Source: DASXIW01 sp036497785 (lineage in GTDB: Bacteria; Pseudomonadota; Alphaproteobacteria; Acetobacterales; Acetobacteraceae). From it: 8,512 nt of DNA. The position numbers were made by a program, and so were the translations under genes. The notes under the pieces are model-generated. The model did not search any database. It saw nothing but the letters and a program-made list of their open reading frames with translations, and was not told the DNA's origin. The DNA lies in the NCBI GenBank assembly GCA_036497785.1, contig DASXIW010000060.1, positions 1 to 8,512 on the forward strand, written 5' to 3'. This document shows, piece after piece, positions 1 to 5,915 of the stretch; within the stretch, counting starts at the first letter, position 1; every line of letters starts with the position of its first letter.

Positions 1-1
1 G

Positions 2-568
2 GCGCCGCTGCCTCCCCAGGCGATGATCATCCCGCGGCCGCCCCCGCCGCTGCCCCCGCTACCACCCCGCCCGGCGCCGCGCGCGCCAACCTTCCCGCGC
101 CCGATGCCCTTCTCGTGGAACGGCGCGCCGGACAACGCGACACCGGCCCCGCCACGCCGGAGCAGGAATTCCGGCGCGATCGACATGGCGCTCGGCCCCG
201 CCATTCTCAATTCGCGCGGCGCGCCGCCCCGCCAGACCAACACCAACACCGCCTCGATCCGCGTGGAAGGCGCGCAGGTCGGCGATGACTGGATGCAGCA
301 GATGCAGCGCTGGTGGGACGAACACGCCTATTACCCGCACGAGGCCGCGGCGAATAACGAGGAGGGCACGGTGCAGCTGCATGTCGGCATGGATCGCTAT
401 GGCAACGTGCAATCCGTCGAGGTCGAAAGCGCCTCCGGTTCGCAATGGATCGACATGGGCGCGCTCGCCTTGTTCCGCCACGCCCATCTGCCGCCCTTCC
501 CGCAAAGCACGCCGCAAGGCCGGGCCGATCTGCATCTGACGCTGCAATACATTCTTCTCCACCCCTGA
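2..568 (+). CDS. TonB-family energy transducer, C-terminal part (5' end outside window)
   Basis: The reading frame is open from the first bases of the window, so the start lies upstream and 188 residues are visible. The first ~35 residues are a proline-rich stretch (runs such as PPPPLPPLPPRP) of the kind that spans the periplasm in TonB proteins. The last ~90 residues fit a TonB C-terminal domain: WMQQMQRWWDEHAYYP, then EGTVQLHVGMDRYGNVQSVE, then the SGSQWIDMGAL block and the LPPFP motif. Known role of the family: passing energy from the ExbB-ExbD proton channel to outer-membrane receptors. The membrane anchor is not in view, and no exbB, exbD or receptor gene is visible, so its partner is unknown. 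An ATG at position 23 lies inside the proline-rich region and is unlikely to be the start. The next gene begins 42 bp downstream on the same strand with no clear terminator between them. Confidence 0.85.
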   Translation, partial: APLPPQAMIIPRPPPPLPPLPPRPAPRAPTFPRPMPFSWNGAPDNATPAPPRRSRNSGAIDMALGPAILNSRGAPPRQTNTNTASIRVEGAQVGDDWMQQMQRWWDEHAYYPHEAAANNEEGTVQLHVGMDRYGNVQSVEVESASGSQWIDMGALALFRHAHLPPFPQSTPQGRADLHLTLQYILLHP

Positions 569-610
569 CGCGGCGGATAGGCTGATGGGCAACGTATCAC
601 CGGAGGCCGC

Positions 611-1873
611 GTGACTACGCCAGCCAACATATCCAATTTGCGCATCGATGCCGGGCGGCTGTGGTCCAGCATCCTGGAAAGCGCCCGGATCGGCGCCACG
701 GCGAAAGGTGGCATCAACCGGCTCACCCTGACCGATCTGGACCGGCAAGTGCGCGACTGGTTCATCGCCGCCTGCCGCGACGCAGGCTGCACCGTTACCG
801 TGGATGCGCTCGGCAACATCTTCGCCCGCCGCCGCGGCCGCGACAACGCGCTGCCCCCCATCGCCATGGGCAGCCATCTCGACACCCAGCCCACCGGCGG
901 CAAGTTCGACGGCATTATCGGCGTGCTGGCCGGGCTGGAAGTGCTGCGCACGCTGAACGATTCCGGCATCGAGACCCAGGCGCCGATCGAGGTGATCGAC
1001 TGGACCAATGAGGAAGGCAGCCGCTTCGCCCCGGCCATGCTCGCCTCCGGCGTGTTCGCGGGCGTGTTCACGCCGGACTACGCCTATACGCGCCAGGACC
1101 GCGACGGCATCAGCTTCGGCGAGGCGCTGGACGGCATCGGCTATCGCGGCGAGACCCCGTGCGGCGGCCGCAAGCTCGGCGCCTTTTTCGAGTTGCATAT
1201 CGAACAGGGCCCGATCCTGGAAGCCGAAGCCAAGACCATCGGCGTGGCGACGGGCGTGCAGGGCATGCGTTGGTACGAACTGACCCTGACCGGCGCCGAC
1301 AGCCATGCCGGCACCACCCCGATGCGGCTGCGCCGCGACGCGCTGCTCGCCGCCGCCCGCGTGATCCAGGCGGTGAACGCAGTGGCGCTGGACCACGCGC
1401 CGGACGCCGTCGGCACGGTCGGGCTGATCGAAGCGCGCCCTAACAGCCGCAACGTGGTGCCCGGCGAGGTTTTCCTCACCATCGACTTGCGCCACCCGGA
1501 CGACGAAGTGGTGGCCGGTATGGAGCAGCAACTCCGCATTGCGCTGAACGCCATCGCCGCCGAGGCCAGCATCGCCGCCAGCCTGGATCGAAACTGGGAT
1601 TCCCCCGCCGTGCCCTTCGATCCCGATTGCATCGTCGCCGTGGAGCGCGCCGCCGCCGCGCAGGGACTGCCCGCGCGCCGCATCACATCAGGTGCGGGGC
1701 ATGATTCCGCCTATATTGCGCGGGTGGCGCCCACCGCGATGATCTTCGTGCCCTGCGACGGCGGCGTCAGCCACAACGAACTGGAAAACACATCGCCTGA
1801 GCATGTCGCAGCGGGCGCGAACGTGCTGCTGCACGCGGTGCTGGACACGAATGCGCGGCTTTACGGGGCGTAA
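611..1873 (+). CDS. M20-family Zn-dependent N-carbamoyl-amino-acid hydrolase / amidohydrolase
   Basis: A 420-residue protein of the usual length for the hydantoinase/carbamoylase group of peptidase family M20. These enzymes hydrolyse N-carbamoyl groups (N-carbamoyl-L-amino acids, beta-ureidopropionate, allantoate) in the cytoplasm. Visible signatures are GSHLDTQPTGGKFDG (residues 87-101; likely metal ligands His89 and bridging Asp100), NEEGSRF (Glu134 as base, Glu135 as ligand), ELHIEQG (His196), DSHAGTTPMRLRRDA (His232, dimerisation domain), RNVVPGE (280-286), GAGHDSAY (361-368) and VSHNE (His388). No signal peptide is seen. The PTGGKFDG form fits carbamoylase or beta-ureidopropionase better than classical allantoate amidohydrolase, but substrate cannot be fixed from sequence alone. 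The start is a GTG with CGGAGG seven to nine bases upstream (601-606). No hydantoinase gene adjoins it. It ends 4 bp from the stop of the convergent DUF2237 gene. Confidence 0.9.
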   Translation: MTTPANISNLRIDAGRLWSSILESARIGATAKGGINRLTLTDLDRQVRDWFIAACRDAGCTVTVDALGNIFARRRGRDNALPPIAMGSHLDTQPTGGKFDGIIGVLAGLEVLRTLNDSGIETQAPIEVIDWTNEEGSRFAPAMLASGVFAGVFTPDYAYTRQDRDGISFGEALDGIGYRGETPCGGRKLGAFFELHIEQGPILEAEAKTIGVATGVQGMRWYELTLTGADSHAGTTPMRLRRDALLAAARVIQAVNAVALDHAPDAVGTVGLIEARPNSRNVVPGEVFLTIDLRHPDDEVVAGMEQQLRIALNAIAAEASIAASLDRNWDSPAVPFDPDCIVAVERAAAAQGLPARRITSGAGHDSAYIARVAPTAMIFVPCDGGVSHNELENTSPEHVAAGANVLLHAVLDTNARLYGA

Positions 1874-1883
1874 GCCGTTACGC
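1868..1883. other. Small inverted repeat spanning both convergent stop codons
   Basis: GCGTAA-GCCG-TTACGC is a perfect 6-bp stem with a 4-base loop. The left arm contains the TAA of the amidohydrolase gene and the right arm contains, on the other strand, the TAA of the DUF2237 gene. It could fold from either transcript, but there is no U-run on either side, so an intrinsic terminator is not well supported. Confidence 0.35.
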
Positions 1884-2288
1884 GTCGCCCCCGTCCACCG
1901 CATGCCGCCTGAGATCCGCCAGATCGCAATAGCGCAACGCCCCCTCATGGGTCGCGGCCAGCACGATTTGCGGTGCGTGGCCGGCTTCCAGTGCCTCTTG
2001 CCAGCGCGGGGCGCACAGGCACCAGCGATCGCCCGGGCGCAGGCCGGGAAAGCCGAATTGCGGCATGGGGCTGGAAAGGTCGTTGCCGGCGGCGCGGCTG
2101 AAGGCCAGGAAGCCTGCCGTCATCACCGCGCAGACCGTGTGACTGCCGATATCCTCGGCGCTGGTGTCGCAACAGCCATTGCGGAAGAATCCAGTCACCG
2201 GATCGTCCGAACAGGATAGCAGCACGCCGCCCAGCACGTTGCGGGAGGGCTTGCGGCCGGAACGTTCGTCGGTGTCGTCGAACGGCAT
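1878..2288 (-). CDS. DUF2237 family protein
   Basis: A 136-residue protein matching the small DUF2237 (COG3651-type) family over its whole length. Conserved blocks are RNVLGGVLLSCSDDPVTGFFRNGCCDT (residues 16-42), GSHTVCAVMT (48-57), GNDLSSPMPQFGFPGLRPGDRWCLCAPRW (69-96) and APQIVLAATHEGALRY (105-120). The biochemical function of this family is not known to me. Seven cysteines (C26, C39, C40, C53, C90, C92, C121) in a short protein suggest metal binding or disulfides; this is inference. No signal peptide or membrane segment is seen. The ATG at 2288 is preferred to one 63 bp upstream because GGAGA sits about eight bases before it and the family consensus begins just after it; the upstream extension lies inside the GST gene. 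Only 13 bp separate it from the GST stop, so it is probably the last gene of a peroxiredoxin-GST-DUF2237 unit. Confidence 0.88.
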   Translation of the reverse strand: MPFDDTDERSGRKPSRNVLGGVLLSCSDDPVTGFFRNGCCDTSAEDIGSHTVCAVMTAGFLAFSRAAGNDLSSPMPQFGFPGLRPGDRWCLCAPRWQEALEAGHAPQIVLAATHEGALRYCDLADLRRHAVDGGDA

Positions 2289-2301
2289 GGGGCGTCTCCG
2301 T

Positions 2302-2997
2302 TCAGGCCGCGGCGGCGGGGGCGCGGGCGCCCAGGCCGTCGAACAAGGCAAGGCCGCGCAATTGCCAGGCGCGAACCGGGTCGCCCTCCTCCAGCAGCAC
2401 GAAGGGGCTGGCGCAGCGGGGCCATTGCAGGCTGCCGAGCACGATATAGTCGGTGTAATCGGGCTCGTCCCCGCCCAGCCAGGGCTGGTGGCTCAGCACG
2501 TCGCGCACCGGCTGCAGCAGGCGGCGGAGGGCGAGCACGCCTTCATCCCGATCCGCCACCACCTCCTCCAGCGACCTGCCGAAGGCGCGCTCGCGGCTGG
2601 TGCGGAAATAGTCCTGATGATCGGGGTGCAGCACGTCCAGTATGTCGCGCACCACCAGCCGGGCGATGCCGGCAAGCAGCACCCGGTCGGTCCAGGCATT
2701 GAGGAAGCGGGCATGAGCCCGGCCCGCCTGGCCGCCGAACAGGCTGGGATGGTTGGGATAGGCATCTTCCAGATAGCCGGCAATCGCCCAGGATTCGACG
2801 ACAACCGTTTCCTCGTCCACGATCACCGGCACTTTGCCCTGGCCGGAGAAGGCCAGCCGCTCCGTCTCGGTGAACCGCCAGGGCACGCATTCGACGTCCA
2901 GTCCCTTATGGGCGAGCGCGAAGCGAATGCGCCAGCAATAGGGGCTGAAGCGGCGTTCCGGGTCGGCGCCGGCGAGTTCGTAGAGGGTGATGGGCAT
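2302..2997 (-). CDS. Glutathione S-transferase, LigE/beta-etherase-like
   Basis: A 231-residue cytosolic GST. The N-terminal thioredoxin-fold domain (about 1-85) has MPITLYELAG, the SPYCWRIRFAL segment (18-28) where the catalytic Ser/Cys region of this group lies, KVPVIVD with the cis-proline (55-61, glutathione backbone contact), ESWAIAGYLEDAYP (68-81, contact with the glutathione gamma-glutamyl group) and HPSLFGG. The helical C-terminal domain follows (about 90-220). The SPYxWR...ALxHKG, VPVIVD and SWAIAxYL pattern recalls the beta-etherase LigE, a GST that cleaves lignin beta-aryl ether bonds. Neighbouring genes do not indicate lignin catabolism, so an etherase reaction is not claimed. The start at 2997 is supported by AAGGAAG about nine bases upstream; a start 45 bp further upstream lacks family homology. 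It lies 71 bp after the peroxiredoxin gene and 13 bp before DUF2237, all on one strand. Confidence 0.88.
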   Translation of the reverse strand: MPITLYELAGADPERRFSPYCWRIRFALAHKGLDVECVPWRFTETERLAFSGQGKVPVIVDEETVVVESWAIAGYLEDAYPNHPSLFGGQAGRAHARFLNAWTDRVLLAGIARLVVRDILDVLHPDHQDYFRTSRERAFGRSLEEVVADRDEGVLALRRLLQPVRDVLSHQPWLGGDEPDYTDYIVLGSLQWPRCASPFVLLEEGDPVRAWQLRGLALFDGLGARAPAAAA

Positions 2998-3068
2998 GCA
3001 GGGCGCTTCCTTTGCAGATCTGCGCCATCTTACAGCTACCATGCGGACGCGTCATCCAGCGGCCGGTA

Positions 3069-3758
3069 TCAGCCGGATGAGTGCAAGGCGCCTTCGCGCA
3101 ATGGGTGCAATGCGTCTTCGCGCAGGGCGGCGAGCGCGGCTGCAGGCTCCATGCGGCGATAGACCAGCGGGTCCGCATGGGCCAACACCACGCGGCCGTC
3201 GGGGGCGATCACGTAGCCGGCCGGCATAGGCAGATCCCACTCCGCCGTGCCGTTGATGCGTGACAGGTCATGGCCGAGGCGCTCCAGCAGGGCGCGCGTC
3301 TTGGGTTGCGCTTTCCACACCAAGCCATAGCGGCGCGCAACGGCGTTGCCGGCATCGGAGAGCACGGAAAAAGACAGGAAGTTGCGTCGCGCGGTGGCGG
3401 CGGACTCGCACTGGGTTTGCGGTGAGATCATCAGCAATGTCGCGCCGTGGCGCGCCAGCTCGCCGCTTATGCGATCCACCGCCCGCAGGGTCAGGGTGCA
3501 GAACGGGCACCAGCCGCCGCGATAGAAACCCAGCACGACCGGCCCCTTGGCCAGTTGCCCGGACAGGCTGACCTGGACGCCGTTCTGGTCCGGCAGCGTG
3601 AAATCGGGTGCGATGTCACCTTGCCCGATCCGGGCCGTCTTTGCCGCCATGGCGACGCGTTCGGCTTCGCAGGCCTGCCACAGCGCGAGGGTGGCGGGGT
3701 CCATGCGTGCGATCAGGCCGTCGAGAAATGCATCGAGTTGGCTGGCGAGGCTCGTCAT
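3069..3758 (-). CDS. Peroxiredoxin-like (AhpC/TSA family) thiol oxidoreductase
   Basis: A 229-residue protein with a peroxiredoxin domain after a ~45-residue helical N-terminus. APDFTLPDQNG (50-60) and VVLGFYRGGWCPFC (74-87) mark the fold and active site, with Cys84 the likely peroxidatic cysteine and Cys87 giving a CPFC pair. ISPQTQCES (111-119) and the GYVIAPDGRVVLAH strand (181-194) follow. Family role: thiol-dependent reduction of peroxides in the cytoplasm. The CxxC form means a disulfide-reductase role cannot be excluded. The start at 3758 is chosen because GGGAG lies seven bases upstream; an in-frame ATG at 3776 overlaps that site. The last residues form an imperfect repeat, LREDALHP / LREGALHS. 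It is the first gene of a probable three-gene unit and is divergent from the LysR gene, 124 bp away, which is the classical layout for a LysR protein and its target. Confidence 0.88.
   Translation of the reverse strand: MTSLASQLDAFLDGLIARMDPATLALWQACEAERVAMAAKTARIGQGDIAPDFTLPDQNGVQVSLSGQLAKGPVVLGFYRGGWCPFCTLTLRAVDRISGELARHGATLLMISPQTQCESAATARRNFLSFSVLSDAGNAVARRYGLVWKAQPKTRALLERLGHDLSRINGTAEWDLPMPAGYVIAPDGRVVLAHADPLVYRRMEPAAALAALREDALHPLREGALHSSG
3078..3125 (-). repeat. Imperfect 24-bp tandem duplication in the peroxiredoxin C-terminus
   Basis: Two adjacent 24-bp units (3078-3101 and 3102-3125) match at 20 of 24 positions by my count. They are in frame and encode LREDALHP and LREGALHS just before the stop codon, so the C-terminal tail was probably extended by tandem duplication. 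Confidence 0.7.
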
Positions 3759-3882
3759 CGCTCGTCTCCCATTCATCGATCAGAACATGCAAGATCGTCG
3801 AGGAGATGGTTATGTGGCTTAGTCGCCGGTAGCGGATAATCCGCTCAATAGCGATGACATTGATACCGAAAAGTTTCAGATC
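3759..3882. promoter_or_regulatory. Divergent LysR/peroxiredoxin regulatory region with 15-bp palindrome
   Basis: The 124-bp gap between the divergent genes must hold both promoters. A perfect palindrome AGCGGAT-A-ATCCGCT lies at 3831-3845, followed by a related half-site AGCGAT at 3850-3855, giving three half-sites in 25 bp. A -10-like GATAAT (3835-3840) for the LysR direction lies inside the palindrome; the best -35-like match, TTATGT at 3810-3815, has a long 19-bp spacer and is weak. The overlap fits autorepression by the LysR protein (inference). The palindrome does not have the canonical T-N11-A LysR box at its centre (G and C occupy those positions), so another regulator is possible. 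Confidence 0.5.
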
Positions 3883-4794
3883 ATGGATCTTCTCGCCGCC
3901 CTTCGCACCTTCGTCCGGATTGCCGAAACCGGCAGTTTTTCCGCCGTGGCGCGGGAGGTGGGCGCGACCCAGCCGGCCGTTTCCCGGCAGATCGCCGCGT
4001 TGGAAGACCATCTGGGCGCGCGCCTGCTGCAACGCAGCACGCGCAGCCTGCGGCTGACCGAGGACGGCACCGACCTGTTGGCGCATGCGCGGCTGGTGAT
4101 CGAGGCAGTCGATCAGACCGAAGCGGCAATCGGCCAGCGCCGCGACCAGGCGGCGGGGCTGGTGCGGGTCGGCAGCCCCACCGTGTTCGGGCGGCTATAT
4201 CTGGCGCCGCATATCGGCATCCTGCTGGAACGCCATCCGCTGGTGTCCATCGAATTGCTGATGACGGACGATGTGGTGGACATGGTGCATGCCGGTCTCG
4301 ATCTGGCCGTGCGCGTGGGCGAGGTGCAGGATACAACCCTGGTGGCAAGGCGGGTCGGCTCGACCTCGACCATCACGGTGGCCTCCCCCAGCTATACCGC
4401 CCAGCATGGCGAGCCGCAGACGCCTGCCGATCTGGTGCGCCACCAATCCATCCTGAACACCCGCATGCCCTCGCCCGAGGAATGGCAATTTACGGGGCCT
4501 GACGGGATTGTGCCGGTGCCCGTTGCCGGCCGGCTGCGGGCGAACAGCATCGAAGCGGTGAAAGAGGCCGCGCTGGCCGGGGTTGGGATTGCGTTGCTGC
4601 CGACCTGGATGGTGGGCGAGGAAATGCGTGACGGCCGGCTGCGGCCGATCCTGCAAGCCTGGCAGCCCAAGCGCCGGCCGATTTCGTTGGTCTACCCATC
4701 CCGGCGCTTTCTCGCCCCGCGCACCCGCGCAGTGATCGATTTTCTGGTGGATGAGTTCCGTCTTGACCCGGTCATTTCAGCGTACGGTGCCTAA
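3883..4794 (+). CDS. LysR-family transcriptional regulator, CrgA-like
   Basis: A 303-residue LysR-type regulator of standard length. The winged helix-turn-helix occupies residues 1-60: LAALRTFVRIAETGSFSAVA, then ATQPAVSRQIAALEDHLGARLL, then STRSLRLTEDG. The effector-binding domain (about 90-295) has the pattern of the CrgA-like group: VRVGSPTVFGRLYLAPH (95-110), DLAVRVGEVQDTTLVARRVG (140-159), RLRANSIEAVKEAALAGVGI (217-236) and a terminal YPSRRFLAPRTRAVIDFLVDEF (271-292). Such proteins bind DNA as oligomers and respond to small molecules, often acting on a divergent neighbour and on their own gene. The sequence contains no cysteine, so direct thiol-based peroxide sensing as in OxyR is excluded. 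The ATG at 3883 fits the family N-terminus, although its ribosome binding site is weak. The likely target is the divergent peroxiredoxin-GST-DUF2237 unit; the inducer is unknown. Confidence 0.93.
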   Translation: MDLLAALRTFVRIAETGSFSAVAREVGATQPAVSRQIAALEDHLGARLLQRSTRSLRLTEDGTDLLAHARLVIEAVDQTEAAIGQRRDQAAGLVRVGSPTVFGRLYLAPHIGILLERHPLVSIELLMTDDVVDMVHAGLDLAVRVGEVQDTTLVARRVGSTSTITVASPSYTAQHGEPQTPADLVRHQSILNTRMPSPEEWQFTGPDGIVPVPVAGRLRANSIEAVKEAALAGVGIALLPTWMVGEEMRDGRLRPILQAWQPKRRPISLVYPSRRFLAPRTRAVIDFLVDEFRLDPVISAYGA

Positions 4795-4803
4795 CCATGC
4801 ATT

Positions 4804-4841
4804 TTGCGACGCAAAGCGCTTGTTGCGACGCAAAGCGCTTG
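4804..4841. repeat. Two perfect tandem copies of a 19-bp element with internal dyads
   Basis: TTGCGACGCAAAGCGCTTG occurs at 4804-4822 and again, without spacer or mismatch, at 4823-4841; the next bases (CAAAGC) resemble part of a third copy. Each unit contains the palindrome TTGCG-A-CGCAA and the 8-bp palindrome AAGCGCTT (4814-4821 and 4833-4840). The repeat starts 9 bp after the LysR stop and lies upstream of the candidate small gene. It looks like a tandem protein-binding site. As RNA, the two AAGCGCTT segments could also pair into a hairpin, but no U-run follows. Confidence 0.85.
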
Positions 4842-4869
4842 CAAAGCAGCCGCATAGTGGCGTTAAACT
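4839..4869 (+). promoter_or_regulatory. Possible promoter downstream of the 19-bp repeats
   Basis: TTGCAA (4839-4844) and TAAACT (4864-4869) each match four of six bases of the sigma-70 consensus, but the 19-bp spacer is long. The position, directly after the tandem repeats and about 30 bp upstream of the candidate small gene, is the main argument for it. Confidence 0.25.
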
Positions 4870-4899
4870 CGCGTTATGCACTCGTCATGGAGGCAGGAG

Positions 4900-5022
4900 A
4901 TGTTTTGCCAGGCTTGGAGCGCGGCGCAGCAGCGCCTGTCGGAGTGGTTCCGACCGGTCAGCTGCATGTTTGCCGACAACTTGCGAGCCTCCTCCGTGTT
5001 CGCCATCATGATGATGAGCTGA
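4900..5022 (+). CDS. Candidate small protein, 40 residues, unknown function
   Basis: I do not recognise this protein. An ATG at 4900 is preceded by GGAGG with a six-base spacing (4889-4893), one of the better ribosome binding sites in the window. By my count 35 of its 40 codons end in G or C, against 18 of 40 with G or C in the first position, which is the codon pattern of the neighbouring genes. The peptide begins MFCQAWSAAQQRLSEWFRPV and ends SSVFAIMMMS. It has two Trp, four Phe and two Cys and is amphipathic, with no clear signal peptide. An in-frame ATG at 4876 has no ribosome binding site. An 91-codon frame on the opposite strand (4863-5138) shares the same wobble positions, so codon bias alone does not settle the strand; the ribosome binding site favours the plus strand. 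It could also be a leader peptide or a gene remnant. Confidence 0.4.
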   Translation: MFCQAWSAAQQRLSEWFRPVSCMFADNLRASSVFAIMMMS

Positions 5023-5050
5023 GCCAGACCAAACACCCCCGCGCGCAACG

Positions 5051-5115
5051 AATTTCTTAAACCGTTTAACGGGTTATCGTGGTTTTTTAGATCAATCCGG
5101 GAGGTATTTTCTGTT
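5051..5115. other. AT-rich intergenic tract with short dyad and T6 run
   Basis: This stretch is markedly AT-rich for the window. It contains the dyad CCGTT-T-AACGG (5062-5072), flanked by AACC and GGTT, and a TTTTTT run at 5083-5088. This could be a weak terminator for the small gene upstream, but the stem is only four to five pairs once a realistic loop is allowed and the T-run starts ten bases after it. A GGGAGG at 5099-5104 has no properly spaced ATG; the nearest one (5119) opens a 12-codon frame. Confidence 0.25.
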
Positions 5116-5132
5116 CGGATGTCGCGCGACGC

Positions 5133-5163
5133 TTGCACCGCCCCGGTCGTCTCGCGTTAGTAT
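5133..5163 (+). promoter_or_regulatory. Possible promoter of the FrnE/DsbA-family gene
   Basis: TTGCAC (5133-5138) resembles a -35 element, and TAGTAT (5158-5163) matches four of six bases of the -10 consensus. The spacing of 19 bp (18 if read as TTAGTA) is a little long. It lies about 57 bp upstream of the start codon at 5220. Confidence 0.3.
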
Positions 5164-5219
5164 CCACCGATGGTTCACGGCATCCCGCATCAATCGGCCA
5201 ACATCGTTTATTTGGCGTC

Positions 5220-5888
5220 ATGAACGTCCTTGCCCCACCGAAGGCCCGGCTTTCCATTGAGGTCGTTCACGACCTGGTTTGCCCCTGGTGCTATTTGGGC
5301 ATGCGCCGGTTGCTGCGCACCCTGCGGCGGCGGCCGGACCTGTTATTCGACATCGTCTGGCGCCCGTTTCTGCTCAATCCCGACATGCCGCGCGTCGGCA
5401 TGGCCCGCACCGACTATGTCATGCGCAAATTCGGCGGCGAGGAACGGGCGCGGCGGCTTTATGCGTCGATTTCCGAGATCGGCCTGACCGAAGGGCTGCA
5501 ATTCCGCTTCGACCGCATCCGCCGCACCCCGTCCTCGGTGGACGCGCATCGGCTGGTGCTATGGGCGGCCGGTTCCGGGGCGGAGACCGATCTGGTCGAG
5601 GCGCTGTTCGCCGCGCATTTCACGGATGGGCGCGATATCGGCGATATTTCGGTACTGGCGGCACTCGCCTACACGGTCGGGTTGGATGGCAGCGCCGCTA
5701 CGGCGTTTCTGCGCGCGGAAACCAATGTCGATGCCATCCATGCGGAGAACCTGCGCGCCCACAGGCTGGGCATTAACGGCGTGCCCTGCTTCGTCATCGG
5801 GGGCCGTCACGCGATTGCCGGCGCGCAGGAGGCCGAGGTGATCGAGCGCCTGCTCGACATCGCGGTGCTGGAGGCGACCGAAGGCTGA
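5220..5888 (+). CDS. DsbA-family oxidoreductase, FrnE/HCCA-isomerase-like
   Basis: A 222-residue protein with the thioredoxin-fold DsbA domain and helical insertion typical of cytoplasmic FrnE-like proteins. The fold starts at LSIEVVHDLVCPWCYLG, with the redox motif CPWC at residues 21-24. The WRPFLLNPDMPRVG block (47-60), SVDAHRLVLWA (106-116) and the GVPCFVIGG segment (187-195), whose proline is the expected cis-proline beside the active site, all fit. The CPWC motif argues for thiol-disulfide exchange and against hydroxychromene carboxylate isomerase, which usually lacks the pair. There is no signal peptide, so it is probably cytoplasmic. The ATG at 5220 puts the family's first strand at residue 11; a TTG frame opening at 5133 would add 29 residues with no homology. 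The ribosome binding site at 5220 is poor. It is convergent with the MFS gene, 27 bp apart. Confidence 0.88.
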   Translation: MNVLAPPKARLSIEVVHDLVCPWCYLGMRRLLRTLRRRPDLLFDIVWRPFLLNPDMPRVGMARTDYVMRKFGGEERARRLYASISEIGLTEGLQFRFDRIRRTPSSVDAHRLVLWAAGSGAETDLVEALFAAHFTDGRDIGDISVLAALAYTVGLDGSAATAFLRAETNVDAIHAENLRAHRLGINGVPCFVIGGRHAIAGAQEAEVIERLLDIAVLEATEG

Positions 5889-5915
5889 GGCTGCCCCCGG
5901 TCGCCCCAACTGCCC

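Noticed and set aside
59..1531. 490-codon open frame on the minus strand opposite the TonB and amidohydrolase genes
   Set aside because: It spans two unrelated, clearly recognised plus-strand genes, has low-complexity Arg/Ala/Gly/His-rich composition and no family motif; it arises from high GC at wobble positions.
2164..3162. 332-codon open frame on the plus strand opposite the GST, DUF2237 and peroxiredoxin genes
   Set aside because: It crosses three gene boundaries on the opposite strand and shows no motif; shadow of GC-rich coding sequence.
3831..3845. Canonical LysR T-N11-A box at the palindrome centre
   Set aside because: The positions that should be T and A are G and C, so only a general operator candidate is reported.
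4804..4841. CRISPR array or intrinsic terminator made by the 19-bp repeats
   Set aside because: The two copies abut without spacers, and no U-run follows the possible hairpin.
5119..5157. 12-codon upstream frame as a leader peptide of the DsbA-family gene
   Set aside because: The GGGAGG upstream is about 14 bases from the ATG, too far, and the peptide shows no regulatory codon run.
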